DNA of 64,000 nt from an uncultured Collinsella sp. (GTDB lineage: Bacteria > Actinomycetota > Coriobacteriia > Coriobacteriales > Coriobacteriaceae), in the NCBI GenBank assembly GCA_900541235.1, contig UQIW01000012.1, positions 12,457 through 76,456 of the forward strand, in the 5' to 3' direction. The stretch's first letter is position 1. Each line of letters opens with the position of its first letter. Of this stretch, positions 17,975 to 26,933 are shown one piece after another. The notes under the pieces are model-generated. The model saw nothing but the letters and a program-made list of their open reading frames with translations, was not told where the DNA came from and did not search any database. The position numbers and the translations under genes were made by a program.

Positions 17975-20203
17975 ATGGAGCAATCGAGCCTGTTTGGTGA
18001 CGGTGTGGACATCGATACCGAAACGCCCGCGAGCGCGGATGCCACCGCACCGGTCGACGCCCGTGCCCAGGCGGCAGCGCGTGCGGCCGAGTTGCGCCAC
18101 GAGCTCGATTACCACGCCTATCGCTACTACATGCTCGATGCGCCCGAGATCACGGACGCCGCCTTTGACAAAATGCTCGTTGAGCTGCAGGAAATCGAGG
18201 CGACCTACCCCGACCTGGTGACGCCCGACAGCTATACTCAGCGCGTGGGCGGCTACGTGAGCGAGCAGTTTACGCCGGTCACGCACATGGCGCGCATGTA
18301 TTCCATGGACGATGCCATGGATCTGGACGAGCTCGACGCATGGCTCCAGCGCACCGAGGATGCGCTCGGTGCCGGCAGCGTTACCTATACCTGCGAGCTC
18401 AAGATTGACGGCTTGGGCGTTGCGCTTACCTACCAAAACGGCACCTTCGTACGTGCGGCCACACGTGGCGATGGCACCACGGGCGAGGACGTGTCGCTCA
18501 ACGTGCGCACCATCAAGGATGTGCCCATGCACCTGTCCGAGCCGGCGCTCGCCCACATGGGCGCCGACCGCGAGCGTACCATTGAGGTGCGCGGCGAGGT
18601 CTATATGCCCAAGGGCAGCTTTGTTCGTCTGAATGAAGAGGCCGATGTCGAGGGCCGCGACCCCTTTGCCAACCCGCGCAATGCTGCCGCCGGCAGCCTG
18701 CGCCAAAAGGACCCCAAGATCACGGCACGCCGCGACCTGGCCACCTTTATCTATGCCATCGCCGATACCGACCCGCTGCACGTCCACAGCCAGCGCGAGT
18801 TTCTGGACTGGCTGCGTAGCGCCGGCTTTAGCGTCAACCCTAACGTTGCCCGTTGCGCCACGCCCGCCGAGGTCCACGAGTTCTGCGCCCAGGCGCTCGA
18901 ACATCGCGGTGACCTAGACTACGACATCGACGGCGTGGTCGTAAAGGTTGACAGCTTTCAACAGCAGCTCGACCTGGGCTTTACCGCCCGCGCACCGCGC
19001 TGGGCCATTGCCTTTAAGTTCCCGCCCGAGGAAAAGCAGACCGTCCTGCGCGAGATTCGCATCCAGGTGGGCCGCACCGGTGTGCTCACGCCGGTCGCCG
19101 AGTTCGACCCGGTGACGGTTGCCGGCTCCACCATCGCGCGCGCCACGCTGCACAATATCGACGAGATCCGCCGCAAAAACGTGCGCGAGGGCGACACCAT
19201 CATCGTGCACAAGGCGGGCGACGTGATCCCGGAGGTCGTAGGCCCGGTGCTCGATAAGCGTCCGGCCGATTCGGTCGACTGGCACATGCCCGAGGTCTGC
19301 CCCGTGTGCGGCAGCCCCGTGGTCCATGAGGATGGCGAGGTTGCCTACCGCTGCGTGTCCATCGACTGCCCCGCGCAGCTCAAGGAGCGCCTGCTCCATT
19401 GGGTGAGTCGCGGCTGCATGGACGTCGACGGCCTGGGCGACGAGATCGTCGACAAGATGATTGCCGCCGGCCTGATCCACGATGTCGCGGACTTCTACCA
19501 GCTCACGGTCGACGACATCGCAGGCCTGGACACGGGGCGTACCTATGCCAGCTCCAACAGCAAAAAGGGCGTCAAGAAGGGCGACCCTATCCCGGTGGGC
19601 CTCAAGACGGCCGAGAAAATCATCGCCGAGCTCAACAAGTCCAAGAGCCAGCCGCTTGGTCGCGTGCTATTTGCCCTGGGCATCCGCCATGTGGGCAAGA
19701 GTGTGGGCGAGGTCATCGCCGAGCGATTCCTGTCGATTGACAAGCTCATCTTGGCGAGCGAAGAGGATATTGCCGAGTGCGAGGGCATCGGTCCCAAGAT
19801 TGCGGCGAGCGTCAAGCAGTTCCTGGCCGTGCCCGAGAACCTTGCCGTGCTGGAGCGCCTGCGCCAGGCGGGCCTTTCGCTCGAGGTCGACTTGGGCGCC
19901 GCGCACGCGCAAGCCGCAGCCGACGCTGGCGTGGCGGGCGAGCTCGCCGACGCACAGCCACTCGCGGGTCTGACCTTCGTGCTCACCGGCACGCTCATCA
20001 ACCGCACCCGCGACGAGGCGGGCGCGGCGCTCAAGGTGCTCGGCGCCAAGGTTTCGGGCAGTGTGTCAAAGAAGACGAGCTATCTGGTTGCCGGTCCCAA
20101 GGCGGGCTCCAAGCTCACCAAGGCCGAGCAGCTAGGTGTGCCCGTGCTGGACGAGGATGCGCTCGAGCAGATTCTTGCGACTGGTGAGGTGCCGGAGGCG
20201 TAA
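17975..20203 (+). CDS. ligA: NAD-dependent DNA ligase LigA
   Basis: Seals nicks during replication and repair; 742 residues, slightly longer than usual because of an N-terminal extension (~40 residues). Domains in order: Ia region with HELDYHAYRYYMLDAPEI for NAD binding, the adenylation domain with CELKIDGLGVAL (Lys 143 is the nucleotidyl acceptor), the OB fold, a four-Cys zinc site (CPVCGSP and CVSIDCPAQ), helix-hairpin-helix repeats (ECEGIGPKIAASV) and a C-terminal BRCT domain (LTFVLTGTLINRTRDEAG). ATG 17975 follows GAAGGAG. Its stop overlaps the next small ORF by one base. Confidence 0.97.
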   Translation: MEQSSLFGDGVDIDTETPASADATAPVDARAQAAARAAELRHELDYHAYRYYMLDAPEITDAAFDKMLVELQEIEATYPDLVTPDSYTQRVGGYVSEQFTPVTHMARMYSMDDAMDLDELDAWLQRTEDALGAGSVTYTCELKIDGLGVALTYQNGTFVRAATRGDGTTGEDVSLNVRTIKDVPMHLSEPALAHMGADRERTIEVRGEVYMPKGSFVRLNEEADVEGRDPFANPRNAAAGSLRQKDPKITARRDLATFIYAIADTDPLHVHSQREFLDWLRSAGFSVNPNVARCATPAEVHEFCAQALEHRGDLDYDIDGVVVKVDSFQQQLDLGFTARAPRWAIAFKFPPEEKQTVLREIRIQVGRTGVLTPVAEFDPVTVAGSTIARATLHNIDEIRRKNVREGDTIIVHKAGDVIPEVVGPVLDKRPADSVDWHMPEVCPVCGSPVVHEDGEVAYRCVSIDCPAQLKERLLHWVSRGCMDVDGLGDEIVDKMIAAGLIHDVADFYQLTVDDIAGLDTGRTYASSNSKKGVKKGDPIPVGLKTAEKIIAELNKSKSQPLGRVLFALGIRHVGKSVGEVIAERFLSIDKLILASEEDIAECEGIGPKIAASVKQFLAVPENLAVLERLRQAGLSLEVDLGAAHAQAAADAGVAGELADAQPLAGLTFVLTGTLINRTRDEAGAALKVLGAKVSGSVSKKTSYLVAGPKAGSKLTKAEQLGVPVLDEDALEQILATGEVPEA

Positions 20204-20382
20204 TGGATATAGAGAATCGCAATTGCTTGCAGGTGGAAGGGCGCGCGAGGCATTCCCAAGTGCAGGCAAAAGAGCGCTTAATGATGCGAATTTGCATTGC
20301 CGAGCGTGAGCGCGCGGCGGGTGCATCTCGCGATGCCTTTGAGGCGTTGACCGAGCTAGAGGCGAGGCTCGGTCTAGCCTAG
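20203..20382 (+). CDS. Small ORF overlapping the ligA stop (59 aa), unknown function
   Basis: The TAATG overlap with ligA suggests translational coupling. The 59-residue product is charged and mostly helical (AKERLMMRICIAERERAAG, then FEALTELEARLG) with no membrane segment or recognisable family. Its length and style resemble small DNA-binding antitoxins, but no toxin gene follows. It may equally be a non-functional frame; there is no independent ribosome-binding site apart from GGAGG inside ligA. Confidence 0.4.
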   Translation: MDIENRNCLQVEGRARHSQVQAKERLMMRICIAERERAAGASRDAFEALTELEARLGLA

Positions 20383-20463
20383 AGAGACCGGCACCGTGAT
20401 CTGCGTCACGTAGGTTGTGGGGTCGTCGCTGATGATGTCGTCGATCAGGGCGATTTCGCGTTG
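20374..20463 (-). pseudogene. Possible C-terminal gene remnant behind the MATE gene
   Basis: Immediately after the MATE stop, another minus-strand frame reads QREIALIDDIISDDPTTYVT and ends QITVPVSLG-stop. The composition resembles the closing strand of a GyrI/AraC effector-binding-type domain, but without its upstream part this is a guess. It overlaps the end of the small ORF on the plus strand. Confidence 0.25.
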
Positions 20464-20468
20464 CCCCG

Positions 20469-21815
20469 CTACGCTGCCAACTTGTCAAAAGCCCCGCGCC
20501 GGTTGAGCACGGTAAACGCGACAACACAGATGACTGCCGACAAAATCGATCCGCACGGCGAAGCGATGCCCATAGGAAACAACGTATCGGAATAGGCGTT
20601 CGACAGCAGCCACGCGCCCGGCACGCGAATGAGCGCCACGGCCAGTACGTTGTGCGCAAAGCCGATGTAGCTCTTGCCGTATGCAGCGAAAAAGCCACTA
20701 AAGCAAATGTGGATGCCGGCAAAAATCGCGTCGAAAATGTAGCTGCGCATATAACCGGTACCGGCGGCGACTACTGCAGCGTCCTTGGCAAAAAAGCCGA
20801 TAAACGCCGGTGCCACCAGCCACATCAGCACTGTGATCAGGCAGCCGTACACTACCGAGATGGTCATTGCGTCCTTGAGCACCTGACGCGCGCGATCGCC
20901 CTTGCCCGCGCCGGCGTTTTGCGCCGTGAGCGCGCTGACGGTGGCGCCCATGGAGCTCGGCACAATGAACAAGAAGCTGATCATCTTCTCGACCAGGCCC
21001 ACGGCGGCGGCGTCGACGAGCCCTCGGTGGTTGGCGATGACGGTGATAAACATAAACGCCACCTGGATGCAGCCGTCCTGCACGGCCACAGGCACGCCGA
21101 TCTTAAGAATGCTGCCGAGCACCTCGGGCTGGGGGCGCAGGTCGCTACGCTTAACGTGGATGTTCGTGCGATGGCTCTTAAGCCACACGAGCGCGAGGGC
21201 AACGCTGGCCGTCTGCGCGGTCACCGTGCCGAGCGCCGCGCCCACGGGGCCGAGCCCCATGTGGCCGATAAACAGAAGATCGAGCGCGATGTTGATGATG
21301 CATGCCACGCCGATCACGTACATAGGCGAGCGCGAATCGCCCAGCCCGCGAAAGATGGCCGAAAGAATGTTGTACGCGGCGATAAACGGAATGCCCATAA
21401 AGCAGATACGCAGGTAGGCGGCGGTTCCTTCGACCGCCTCGGCCGGCGTGCCAATGAGCGCCACGATTTGCGGGCACAGTGCGAGCAGGACAGCGGCCAG
21501 CACCACCGAGACGCCCATAAAGAGCGTAATGGTGTTGCCGATGGCGGTCTCGGCGCGGTCGAAGCGGCGCGAACCCACGGCGTGGCCGACGATGACCGTC
21601 GTTCCCATGGCTAGACCCACGAGCGTCACGGTAATGATATAGAGCGTCTGCGCACCATTGCCCACGGCGGTGATGCCGGCGGCGCCGCTAAACTGCCCCA
21701 TCATGTACAGGTCGGCCATGCCGTAGAGCATCTGCAAAAAGTACGAGAGCATATAAGGCAGGGCAAAGACCGCGATGGTCTTAAGGACATTGCCGCGTGT
21801 GAGGTCGTGTTCCAT
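20469..21815 (-). CDS. MATE-family multidrug/solute efflux transporter
   Basis: A 448-residue inner-membrane antiporter with twelve predicted helices in two homologous halves (first half about residues 10-220, second half about 235-440). MATE hallmarks include ALPYMLSYFLQMLYGMADLYMMGQ in helix 1, AVGNGAQTLYIITVTLVGLAMGTTVIVGHAVGSRR, and FRGLGDSRSPMYVIG. Expected to exchange cationic drugs or metabolites for Na+ or H+. ATG 21815 is chosen because translation then begins MEHDLTRGNVLKTIAVFALP, the normal family start; its ribosome-binding site (AGAAAG) is weak. The substrate is unknown. Confidence 0.93.
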   Translation of the reverse strand: MEHDLTRGNVLKTIAVFALPYMLSYFLQMLYGMADLYMMGQFSGAAGITAVGNGAQTLYIITVTLVGLAMGTTVIVGHAVGSRRFDRAETAIGNTITLFMGVSVVLAAVLLALCPQIVALIGTPAEAVEGTAAYLRICFMGIPFIAAYNILSAIFRGLGDSRSPMYVIGVACIINIALDLLFIGHMGLGPVGAALGTVTAQTASVALALVWLKSHRTNIHVKRSDLRPQPEVLGSILKIGVPVAVQDGCIQVAFMFITVIANHRGLVDAAAVGLVEKMISFLFIVPSSMGATVSALTAQNAGAGKGDRARQVLKDAMTISVVYGCLITVLMWLVAPAFIGFFAKDAAVVAAGTGYMRSYIFDAIFAGIHICFSGFFAAYGKSYIGFAHNVLAVALIRVPGAWLLSNAYSDTLFPMGIASPCGSILSAVICVVAFTVLNRRGAFDKLAA

Positions 21816-21969
21816 GGGCGGGGCTTTCTGGCTGGGTTCGTTTACGTACCAGTGTAGTGAAAACCCTACAACGATTGTAGAGTCAAGGTTTGTGTTGGCA
21901 GTGGGGCGAAAATAGTCACGCTCCAAGCACGATGCTTTGATCCCTCCGTGCCCCTCACCTCGACTCAAA

Positions 21970-22028
21970 CCATCACAACATTCGACGCTTTTTGCCAAAA
22001 TCGGGAAAAGCATCGAATGTTGTGATGG
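21970..22028. repeat. CATCACAACATTCGA palindrome, copy 1 (subtype I)
   Basis: CCATCACAACATTCGA pairs with the reverse complement TCGAATGTTGTGATGG across a ~27-nt centre containing TTTTTGCCAAAA. It lies upstream of the nuclease-like gene; the closest relative is the copy downstream of the same gene (23212-23270). Confidence 0.85.
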
Positions 22029-22132
22029 CTTTTCTGCCACTCGACCGGGTGGAATCGCTTTCTTGCGCGCGAAGGTGTGCGGACCCGTGGGCAGGGGAAT
22101 AAGGTTGGTTATCCGACTCCATTGGAGGGCTC

Positions 22133-23170
22133 ATGGACCTGCCGATCGTCCTGTCCCATAAGACTGCCTGGCTGTACCACAACGTGGCGCGCCCGTCCGA
22201 GCCGCTCTCGCGAGCAAGCAGCCTATACGATGAGGACTCGCTTGCTAACGAGGCGGAGCCGACCGCGAGCCTGCTCAAATTGGGACTCGATGCCAAGGGG
22301 CTGAGGGCTTCAACGGCTGTCGGGATTGTTACCGACTATCTGGTTTCGCTCGGTATTCCACGAGAAGAGCTTGATCATATCGACACGCTCGTCAACTTCG
22401 ATTTTGAGCGCTCGACGCCGGCTGGATTTAGGTGCCACGTGTTTGGGGCGCCGATACCTCCAGGCCATCTTATCGAGGTGGCGGAGGGCCTTCTGGTGGT
22501 TGATGAGGTCATGTGCTTTGTCCAAGCGGGTTCGTGGATGAGTGAGCCCGAGCAGCTGGAATATGGCTACGAAATCTGTGCCCGATACCATTTGAATCAT
22601 CTGTCGACAGGCGATTATATCGAGATGGGGCAGAGGTATACCGTTGCCGACTTGATTGCCTATTGCAATGAGAACCGATCTCGTCAGGGGGCTATACGCG
22701 CGGCCGCCGTGCTCAAGCGCGTGCACGATGGCGCGCGGTCGCCCATGGAGACGGCCACCGCAATCATGGTCGTAGCAAAACGTTCCCAGGGCGGGCTGGG
22801 ATACGCCAAGATCGAGCTCAACCATCGGGTCGATGTTTCCAGCGAGTTCAAATATCTCGCTAAGGCCGGGTATTTCGAGATCGATGTATATGCACCTGCG
22901 AGCGGTACGGGCATCGAGTACAACGGCTCGGACCATCTTGATAAACAACGCAGTGCGTCGGACGCGGAGCGTATGACCGTGCTGAGTGCACTGGGCTTTA
23001 GGATAATCGTCCTCACCGGGACTCAGTTTGCCCACCAGCTGCAATTGCACCGGGCTATGAATGCCATCGCGCTCGCTATGGGCCTTAAGTGCGACCGAAG
23101 CGAGGTGTTCCAGAAGCGGCAGAACGACCTGCGAGAATTCGTGATTCGGCACTGGGACGGCGTCCTTTAG
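22133..23170 (+). CDS. Conserved hypothetical protein with endonuclease-like C-terminal region
   Basis: A 345-residue soluble protein. I do not recognise a named family for the whole protein. The N-terminal ~200 residues look mixed alpha/beta with LSHKTAWLYHNVARP at the start. The C-terminal part has IDVYAPASGTGIEYNGSDH followed by a Lys-containing helix and LSALGFRIIVLTGTQF. That arrangement is reminiscent of PD-(D/E)xK/Vsr-DUF559 nuclease folds (acidic, then E-x-N, then a strand). ATG 22133 has TTGGAGG. The gene stands alone and is flanked by two nearly identical 59-bp palindromes, which hints at a mobile cassette. No catalytic claim is secure. Confidence 0.6.
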   Translation: MDLPIVLSHKTAWLYHNVARPSEPLSRASSLYDEDSLANEAEPTASLLKLGLDAKGLRASTAVGIVTDYLVSLGIPREELDHIDTLVNFDFERSTPAGFRCHVFGAPIPPGHLIEVAEGLLVVDEVMCFVQAGSWMSEPEQLEYGYEICARYHLNHLSTGDYIEMGQRYTVADLIAYCNENRSRQGAIRAAAVLKRVHDGARSPMETATAIMVVAKRSQGGLGYAKIELNHRVDVSSEFKYLAKAGYFEIDVYAPASGTGIEYNGSDHLDKQRSASDAERMTVLSALGFRIIVLTGTQFAHQLQLHRAMNAIALAMGLKCDRSEVFQKRQNDLREFVIRHWDGVL

Positions 23171-23211
23171 GGACGCTTTGGCCCTTCTACGGGGTGCCGT
23201 GGGCACGCAGA

Positions 23212-23270
23212 CCATCACAACATTCGACGTTTTTTGCCAAAAACGGGAAAAGCATCAAATGTTGTGATGG
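23212..23270. repeat. CATCACAACATTCGA palindrome, copy 2 (subtype I)
   Basis: Same 59-bp structure as copy 1 with only four substitutions, including one unpaired position (TCAAATG for TCGAATG). Located 41 bp after the nuclease-like gene. Confidence 0.85.
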
Positions 23271-23405
23271 TTTGCGTGCTGTGGATGGGCTTGGAAAGCC
23301 GGTCTTGCTCGAAGCGACCTGTCCTGTCGTACGGGTGTCGGCATGATTCTCTCGTGGGGTATTATGTTTTCCGAAGAATAAAACGCCGTGTGAGGGGAGG
23401 GCTGC

Positions 23406-24461
23406 GTGGACGGGCACGTGCAACATGACGGCTTTGGCCGCGACATCAACTACCTGCGCATTGCCGTTACCGACAAGTGCAATTTCCGCTGCATCTATTG
23501 CATGCCGGCCGATGGCGTGGCGCCCCGCGCGCATGACGAGCTGCTCAGTGCCGAGGAAATCGCCCGCTTTGTGCGCCTGGTGGCGGGGGAAGGCATTCGC
23601 CGCGTACGCCTGACGGGCGGCGAGCCGCTGGTCAGCCGCCGTATCATCCCGCTCATTCGCGACATCCGCGCGATTCCGCAGATCGAGGACATCTCGCTCA
23701 CCACCAACGGCGCCCTGCTTCCCAAGCTGGCGCCGCAGCTCAAAGATGCCGGGCTTAACCGCGTCAACATCTCGCTCGATACGCTCGACCCCTCGCTCTT
23801 TGGAAAGATTACGCGCCTGGGTCGGCTCGAGCAGACCATGGCTGGCATCGACGCGGCGCTGGCTTGGGGCTTTGAGCCCGTTAAGGTCAACTGCGTTGTT
23901 GTGCGCCGGCTCAACCAGGATGTGGCGGCCCTCGCGCGGCTCACGCTCGACCGCCCCATCCACCTGCGCTTTATCGAATATATGCCCATCGGCGACGAGC
24001 GCACGAGCTCGCATTGCGCTGTGGACCCTCATGCGCCCGCGTTCAATCCCGAGCTGTGGGACGCGAGCGATACCGTGCCGAGCGACGAGCTGAGGGCGCG
24101 CATCAATGCCGGGGCCACCGCGGCGGGACTGGGCGAGCTTGAACCGCTCGACATCAACGACGCTCCTGCCGGTGCGGGCCCTGCGCGCTATTGGCGCTTT
24201 CCGGGCGCGGCGGGAACGGTTGGCTTTATCAGCGCCATGTCCAACTATTTTTGTGCGAATTGCAACCGTCTGCGCCTGACGGCAGACGGCAACGTGCGTC
24301 CGTGCCTGTTCAGCGATGCCGAGTATTCGGTGCGTGAGGCGCTGCGCCGTGGTGATGATATGCAGGTGCTTTCGATTTGGCGCGATGCCGTGGCCCACAA
24401 ACCGCAGGAACACGCGATAATTGAGGGCACGCAACGATTTATGTCCCAAATCGGAGGATGA
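23406..24461 (+). CDS. moaA: GTP 3',8-cyclase MoaA (molybdenum cofactor synthesis)
   Basis: Radical-SAM enzyme for the first step of molybdopterin synthesis, 351 residues. The N-terminal cluster motif is TDKCNFRCIYCMP (CxxxCxxC, about residues 24-31). SAM and GTP binding are shown by LTGGEPLVSRR and TTNGALLPKLAPQLKDAG. The second cluster lies in YFCANCNRLRLTADGNVRPCLF, and the protein ends in the functional Gly-Gly. A GTG start at 23406 with GGGAGGG gives the proper N-terminus; the next in-frame ATG would be inside the fold. Four nt separate it from moaC-mobB. Confidence 0.96.
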   Translation: MDGHVQHDGFGRDINYLRIAVTDKCNFRCIYCMPADGVAPRAHDELLSAEEIARFVRLVAGEGIRRVRLTGGEPLVSRRIIPLIRDIRAIPQIEDISLTTNGALLPKLAPQLKDAGLNRVNISLDTLDPSLFGKITRLGRLEQTMAGIDAALAWGFEPVKVNCVVVRRLNQDVAALARLTLDRPIHLRFIEYMPIGDERTSSHCAVDPHAPAFNPELWDASDTVPSDELRARINAGATAAGLGELEPLDINDAPAGAGPARYWRFPGAAGTVGFISAMSNYFCANCNRLRLTADGNVRPCLFSDAEYSVREALRRGDDMQVLSIWRDAVAHKPQEHAIIEGTQRFMSQIGG

Positions 24462-24465
24462 TCAT

Positions 24466-25770
24466 ATGGCCAAGAGCAGGTACGCCGATGCCACCAAGGC
24501 CGCTCGCAGGGCCGCGATGTCTGCCCACAAAGCCACGGTCGCGGCGAATGCTGGCAACGTCGACGCGTCCGCGCAGCCGACTACCAGTGCTGCCACCGAG
24601 CCCGCCCGCGACGCCCGTCGCGACGAACTGACGCACGTGGACGCCAAGGGCGAGGTTCGCATGGTCGACGTGTCCGACAAGGCCGAGACCCATCGCATCG
24701 CTATCGCCGAGGGCACCATCCTCATGCACCCCGAGACGCAGGCCATGGTGCTGCAGGACCGCGCCAAAAAGGGCGATGTGCTTGCCTGCGCGCGCGTGGC
24801 GGGCATCATGGCCATCAAGCGCACGAGCGACATCATCCCCATGTGCCATCCGCTGCTCATTACCAAGAGCAAGTGCGACATTGCGCCCATCGCTTCGGCG
24901 GGGACGCCGGCCGAGGACGTGCCCGAGGGCTGGGCGCCGGCGCGCGCGGACGGACAGGTTGGCTTTCACGTGCTGGTTACGGCCGGCGTAACGGGAAAGA
25001 CGGGTATCGAGATGGAGGCCCTGACCGGCGCGAGTGCCGCGTGCCTAACGATCTATGACATGTGCAAGGCGGTCGATCGCGGCATGGAGATCGTCGACGT
25101 GCGCCTGCTGCACAAGGAGGGCGGCCGCTCGGGTGTGTGGGATCGCGCAGAGCGTCGGGCCGCTGCCGTTGAGGCCGTGGGAGCCGCGGGCAACGCGCCC
25201 GCGAGCGCATCCGTCGCCGTCGCACCCGCAGCTCCCACTCCGGCCGTCCCCGCGATCGCGTTTATCGGCTACCAAAACTCGGGCAAGACCACGCTCGTCG
25301 AGAAGGTTATCGCCGAACTCACCCGCCGCGGCCTGCGCGTGGGTTCGCTCAAGCATCATGGGCATCACGGCTTTGATATCGATGTACCCGCTAAGGATAC
25401 GTGGCGCCATCACCAGGCCGGCTCCAAGCACGTGGGCCTTATCTGCGCCACGCGCTGGGCGGAGTACGCCGACACACGCGAGGAGGACGAGATGCCCGCG
25501 CGCGAGCTACTGTCGCGCTACAACGATGTCGACGTGGTGATCATCGAGGGCTACAAGACCGAGGGCTTCGACAACATCGTGGTCGCGCGCTCCGGTGTCG
25601 ACCGTCTGCGCGGCAAGAGCTCGCTCGACCTGGTCGACGGTCACACGCTGGCCCTTGCCTGCAACGAGGCCCTGGCGCGTCAGGCCTTCGACGCCGGCTT
25701 CGCGACCCGAGCCATCAACATCAACGACGCCCGAGCTATCTGCGACCTTATCCAAGATCATCTGGCCTAA
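24466..25770 (+). CDS. Fused MoaC (cPMP synthase) - MobB (MGD synthesis GTPase)
   Basis: A 434-residue two-domain protein. Residues ~1-50 are an Ala-rich tail. Residues ~53-225 are MoaC (HVDAKGEVRMVDVSDKAETHR, IIPMCHPLLIT, MEALTGASAACLTIYDMCKAVD), which makes cyclic pyranopterin monophosphate from the MoaA product. A Pro/Ala linker (~230-260) leads to MobB with Walker A FIGYQNSGKTTLVEKVI and VDVVIIEGYKTEGF, a factor for guanylation of the cofactor. Joining steps 2 and last of the pathway is unusual. ATG 24466 with CGGAGGA; it forms an operon with moaA. No moeA, mobA or molybdate transporter is in the window. Confidence 0.93.
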   Translation: MAKSRYADATKAARRAAMSAHKATVAANAGNVDASAQPTTSAATEPARDARRDELTHVDAKGEVRMVDVSDKAETHRIAIAEGTILMHPETQAMVLQDRAKKGDVLACARVAGIMAIKRTSDIIPMCHPLLITKSKCDIAPIASAGTPAEDVPEGWAPARADGQVGFHVLVTAGVTGKTGIEMEALTGASAACLTIYDMCKAVDRGMEIVDVRLLHKEGGRSGVWDRAERRAAAVEAVGAAGNAPASASVAVAPAAPTPAVPAIAFIGYQNSGKTTLVEKVIAELTRRGLRVGSLKHHGHHGFDIDVPAKDTWRHHQAGSKHVGLICATRWAEYADTREEDEMPARELLSRYNDVDVVIIEGYKTEGFDNIVVARSGVDRLRGKSSLDLVDGHTLALACNEALARQAFDAGFATRAININDARAICDLIQDHLA

Positions 25771-25809
25771 AACCTGCCAAATAGGGACAGGTTTATTTTG
25801 GCAGGTTTT
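25769..25809. repeat. Hairpin AAAACCTGCCAAA with GGGACAGG loop, terminator-like
   Basis: AAACCTGCCAAA pairs with TTTGGCAGGTTT around tagggacaggtttat, overlapping the moaC-mobB stop. It shares the GGGACAGG loop with the CCACCACAAAGG family and may terminate the moa transcript. Confidence 0.6.
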
Positions 25810-25829
25810 ATCTGGGCAAACGTCATTTT

Positions 25830-25861
25830 CACCACAGAGGGGCCAGGCTCCTTTGTGGTGG
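25830..25861. repeat. CCACCACAAAGG hairpin repeat, copy 2 (variant)
   Basis: TCACCACAGAGG-ggccaggct-CCTTTGTGGTGG; same stem with a GGGGCCAGG loop and minor mismatches. Confidence 0.75.
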
Positions 25862-25880
25862 ATTTTGCTTTGCAGTAAAA

Positions 25881-25938
25881 CCATCACAACATTCAGCGAA
25901 AATCGCGATTTTGCCGAAAAACGTCGAATGTTGTGATG
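25881..25938. repeat. CATCACAACATTCGA palindrome, copy 3 (subtype II)
   Basis: Outer arms as in the other copies, but the centre reads GCGAAAATCGCGATTTTGCC and so contains an additional self-complementary AAAATCGCGATTTT. Confidence 0.8.
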
Positions 25939-25973
25939 CTTTGCGCTCCGGGCAGGCCGCCCTTCGGGTTCGG

Positions 25974-26005
25974 CCACCACAGAGGGGCCAGACGCCTTTG
26001 TGGCG
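25974..26005. repeat. CCACCACAAAGG hairpin repeat, copy 3 (decayed)
   Basis: CCACCACAGAGG-ggccagacg-CCTTTGTGGCG; one arm is truncated. It is the fourth repeat in a cluster of ~240 bp between moaC-mobB and the HAD gene. Confidence 0.7.
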
Positions 26006-26093
26006 ATTGGATCCCAACGGCCTGCGCCTTGGTATACCATGTACGCCGTTCACGAATACACCCCACATCGCCGCACAACCCAGAAAGGCCCCC

Positions 26094-26915
26094 ATGGACA
26101 CCACCTTCAGCCACATCAAAGCCGTGTTCTGCGATATCGACGGCACGCTGCTCACGAGCCAGCACACGGTGTCCCCGCGCACCGTGGCGGCGATCCGCGC
26201 CCTGCGCGAGCGCGGCGTGCTGTTTGGCCTGTGCACCGGGCGCGACGCCCACGCGACCGAGGCCATGTACGAGCTCTGGGGCATCGAAGGCCTGGTAGAC
26301 GTGATGGTGGGCTGCGGTGGCGCCGAGGTCATCGACCGTGCGCACGACATCAACGAGCTGAGCTATCCGCTGCCGGGCGAGACCATCGCGCGCATCTGCA
26401 AGCACATGGCGGATCTTCCGGCAACGCCCGTCTGCCCCCGAGACGGCGTGTTCTACGTGCCCGAGAGCAACGCGTGCGTCGAGCACCTGTCGCGCATCGA
26501 CGGCGTGCCCTACCAGGTGGTCGATTTTGCCGAGTTTTTGCGCGAGCCGCAGCCCAAGGTGATGTTTACCATGGCGCCCGAGGTAATGCCGCGGGTGATT
26601 GAGCGGGCGTCGACGTTTGCCGATGACACCGTCAAGGCGGCGGCCCTGCAGACCACGCAGCGGCTCTACGAGTTTATGGATCCGCGCGTGTCCAAGACGC
26701 GCGGCCTTGTGCGCGTAGCGGAGCTCAACGACATGGAGCTCCAGGACATCTGCGTGTTTGGCGATGCGGACAACGACACCTGCATGGTGGCCGACGCCGG
26801 CGTGGGTGTGGCCATGGCAAACGGCAGCGATGCCACCCGCGCCGCCGCCGATTTTGTAACCGCGAGCAACGACGAAGACGGTGTCGCGATCTTTATCCAG
26901 GAGCACCTGCTGTAG
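26094..26915 (+). CDS. HAD-superfamily phosphatase, Cof subfamily
   Basis: Cytosolic Mg2+-dependent phosphatase of 273 residues. Motif I is AVFCDIDGTLLTS (two catalytic Asp, about residues 13-15), motif II lies in LCTGRDAH, the Cof cap occupies the middle, the Lys of motif III is probably in DPRVSKTRGLVRVAE, and motif IV is CVFGDADNDTCMVADAG. Substrates of this subfamily are sugar phosphates, flavin or nucleotide phosphates and cannot be predicted. ATG 26094 has AGAAAGG. Monocistronic, with repeats on both sides. Confidence 0.9.
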   Translation: MDTTFSHIKAVFCDIDGTLLTSQHTVSPRTVAAIRALRERGVLFGLCTGRDAHATEAMYELWGIEGLVDVMVGCGGAEVIDRAHDINELSYPLPGETIARICKHMADLPATPVCPRDGVFYVPESNACVEHLSRIDGVPYQVVDFAEFLREPQPKVMFTMAPEVMPRVIERASTFADDTVKAAALQTTQRLYEFMDPRVSKTRGLVRVAELNDMELQDICVFGDADNDTCMVADAGVGVAMANGSDATRAAADFVTASNDEDGVAIFIQEHLL

Positions 26916-26933
26916 CACCGCGCGTTGGACAAA

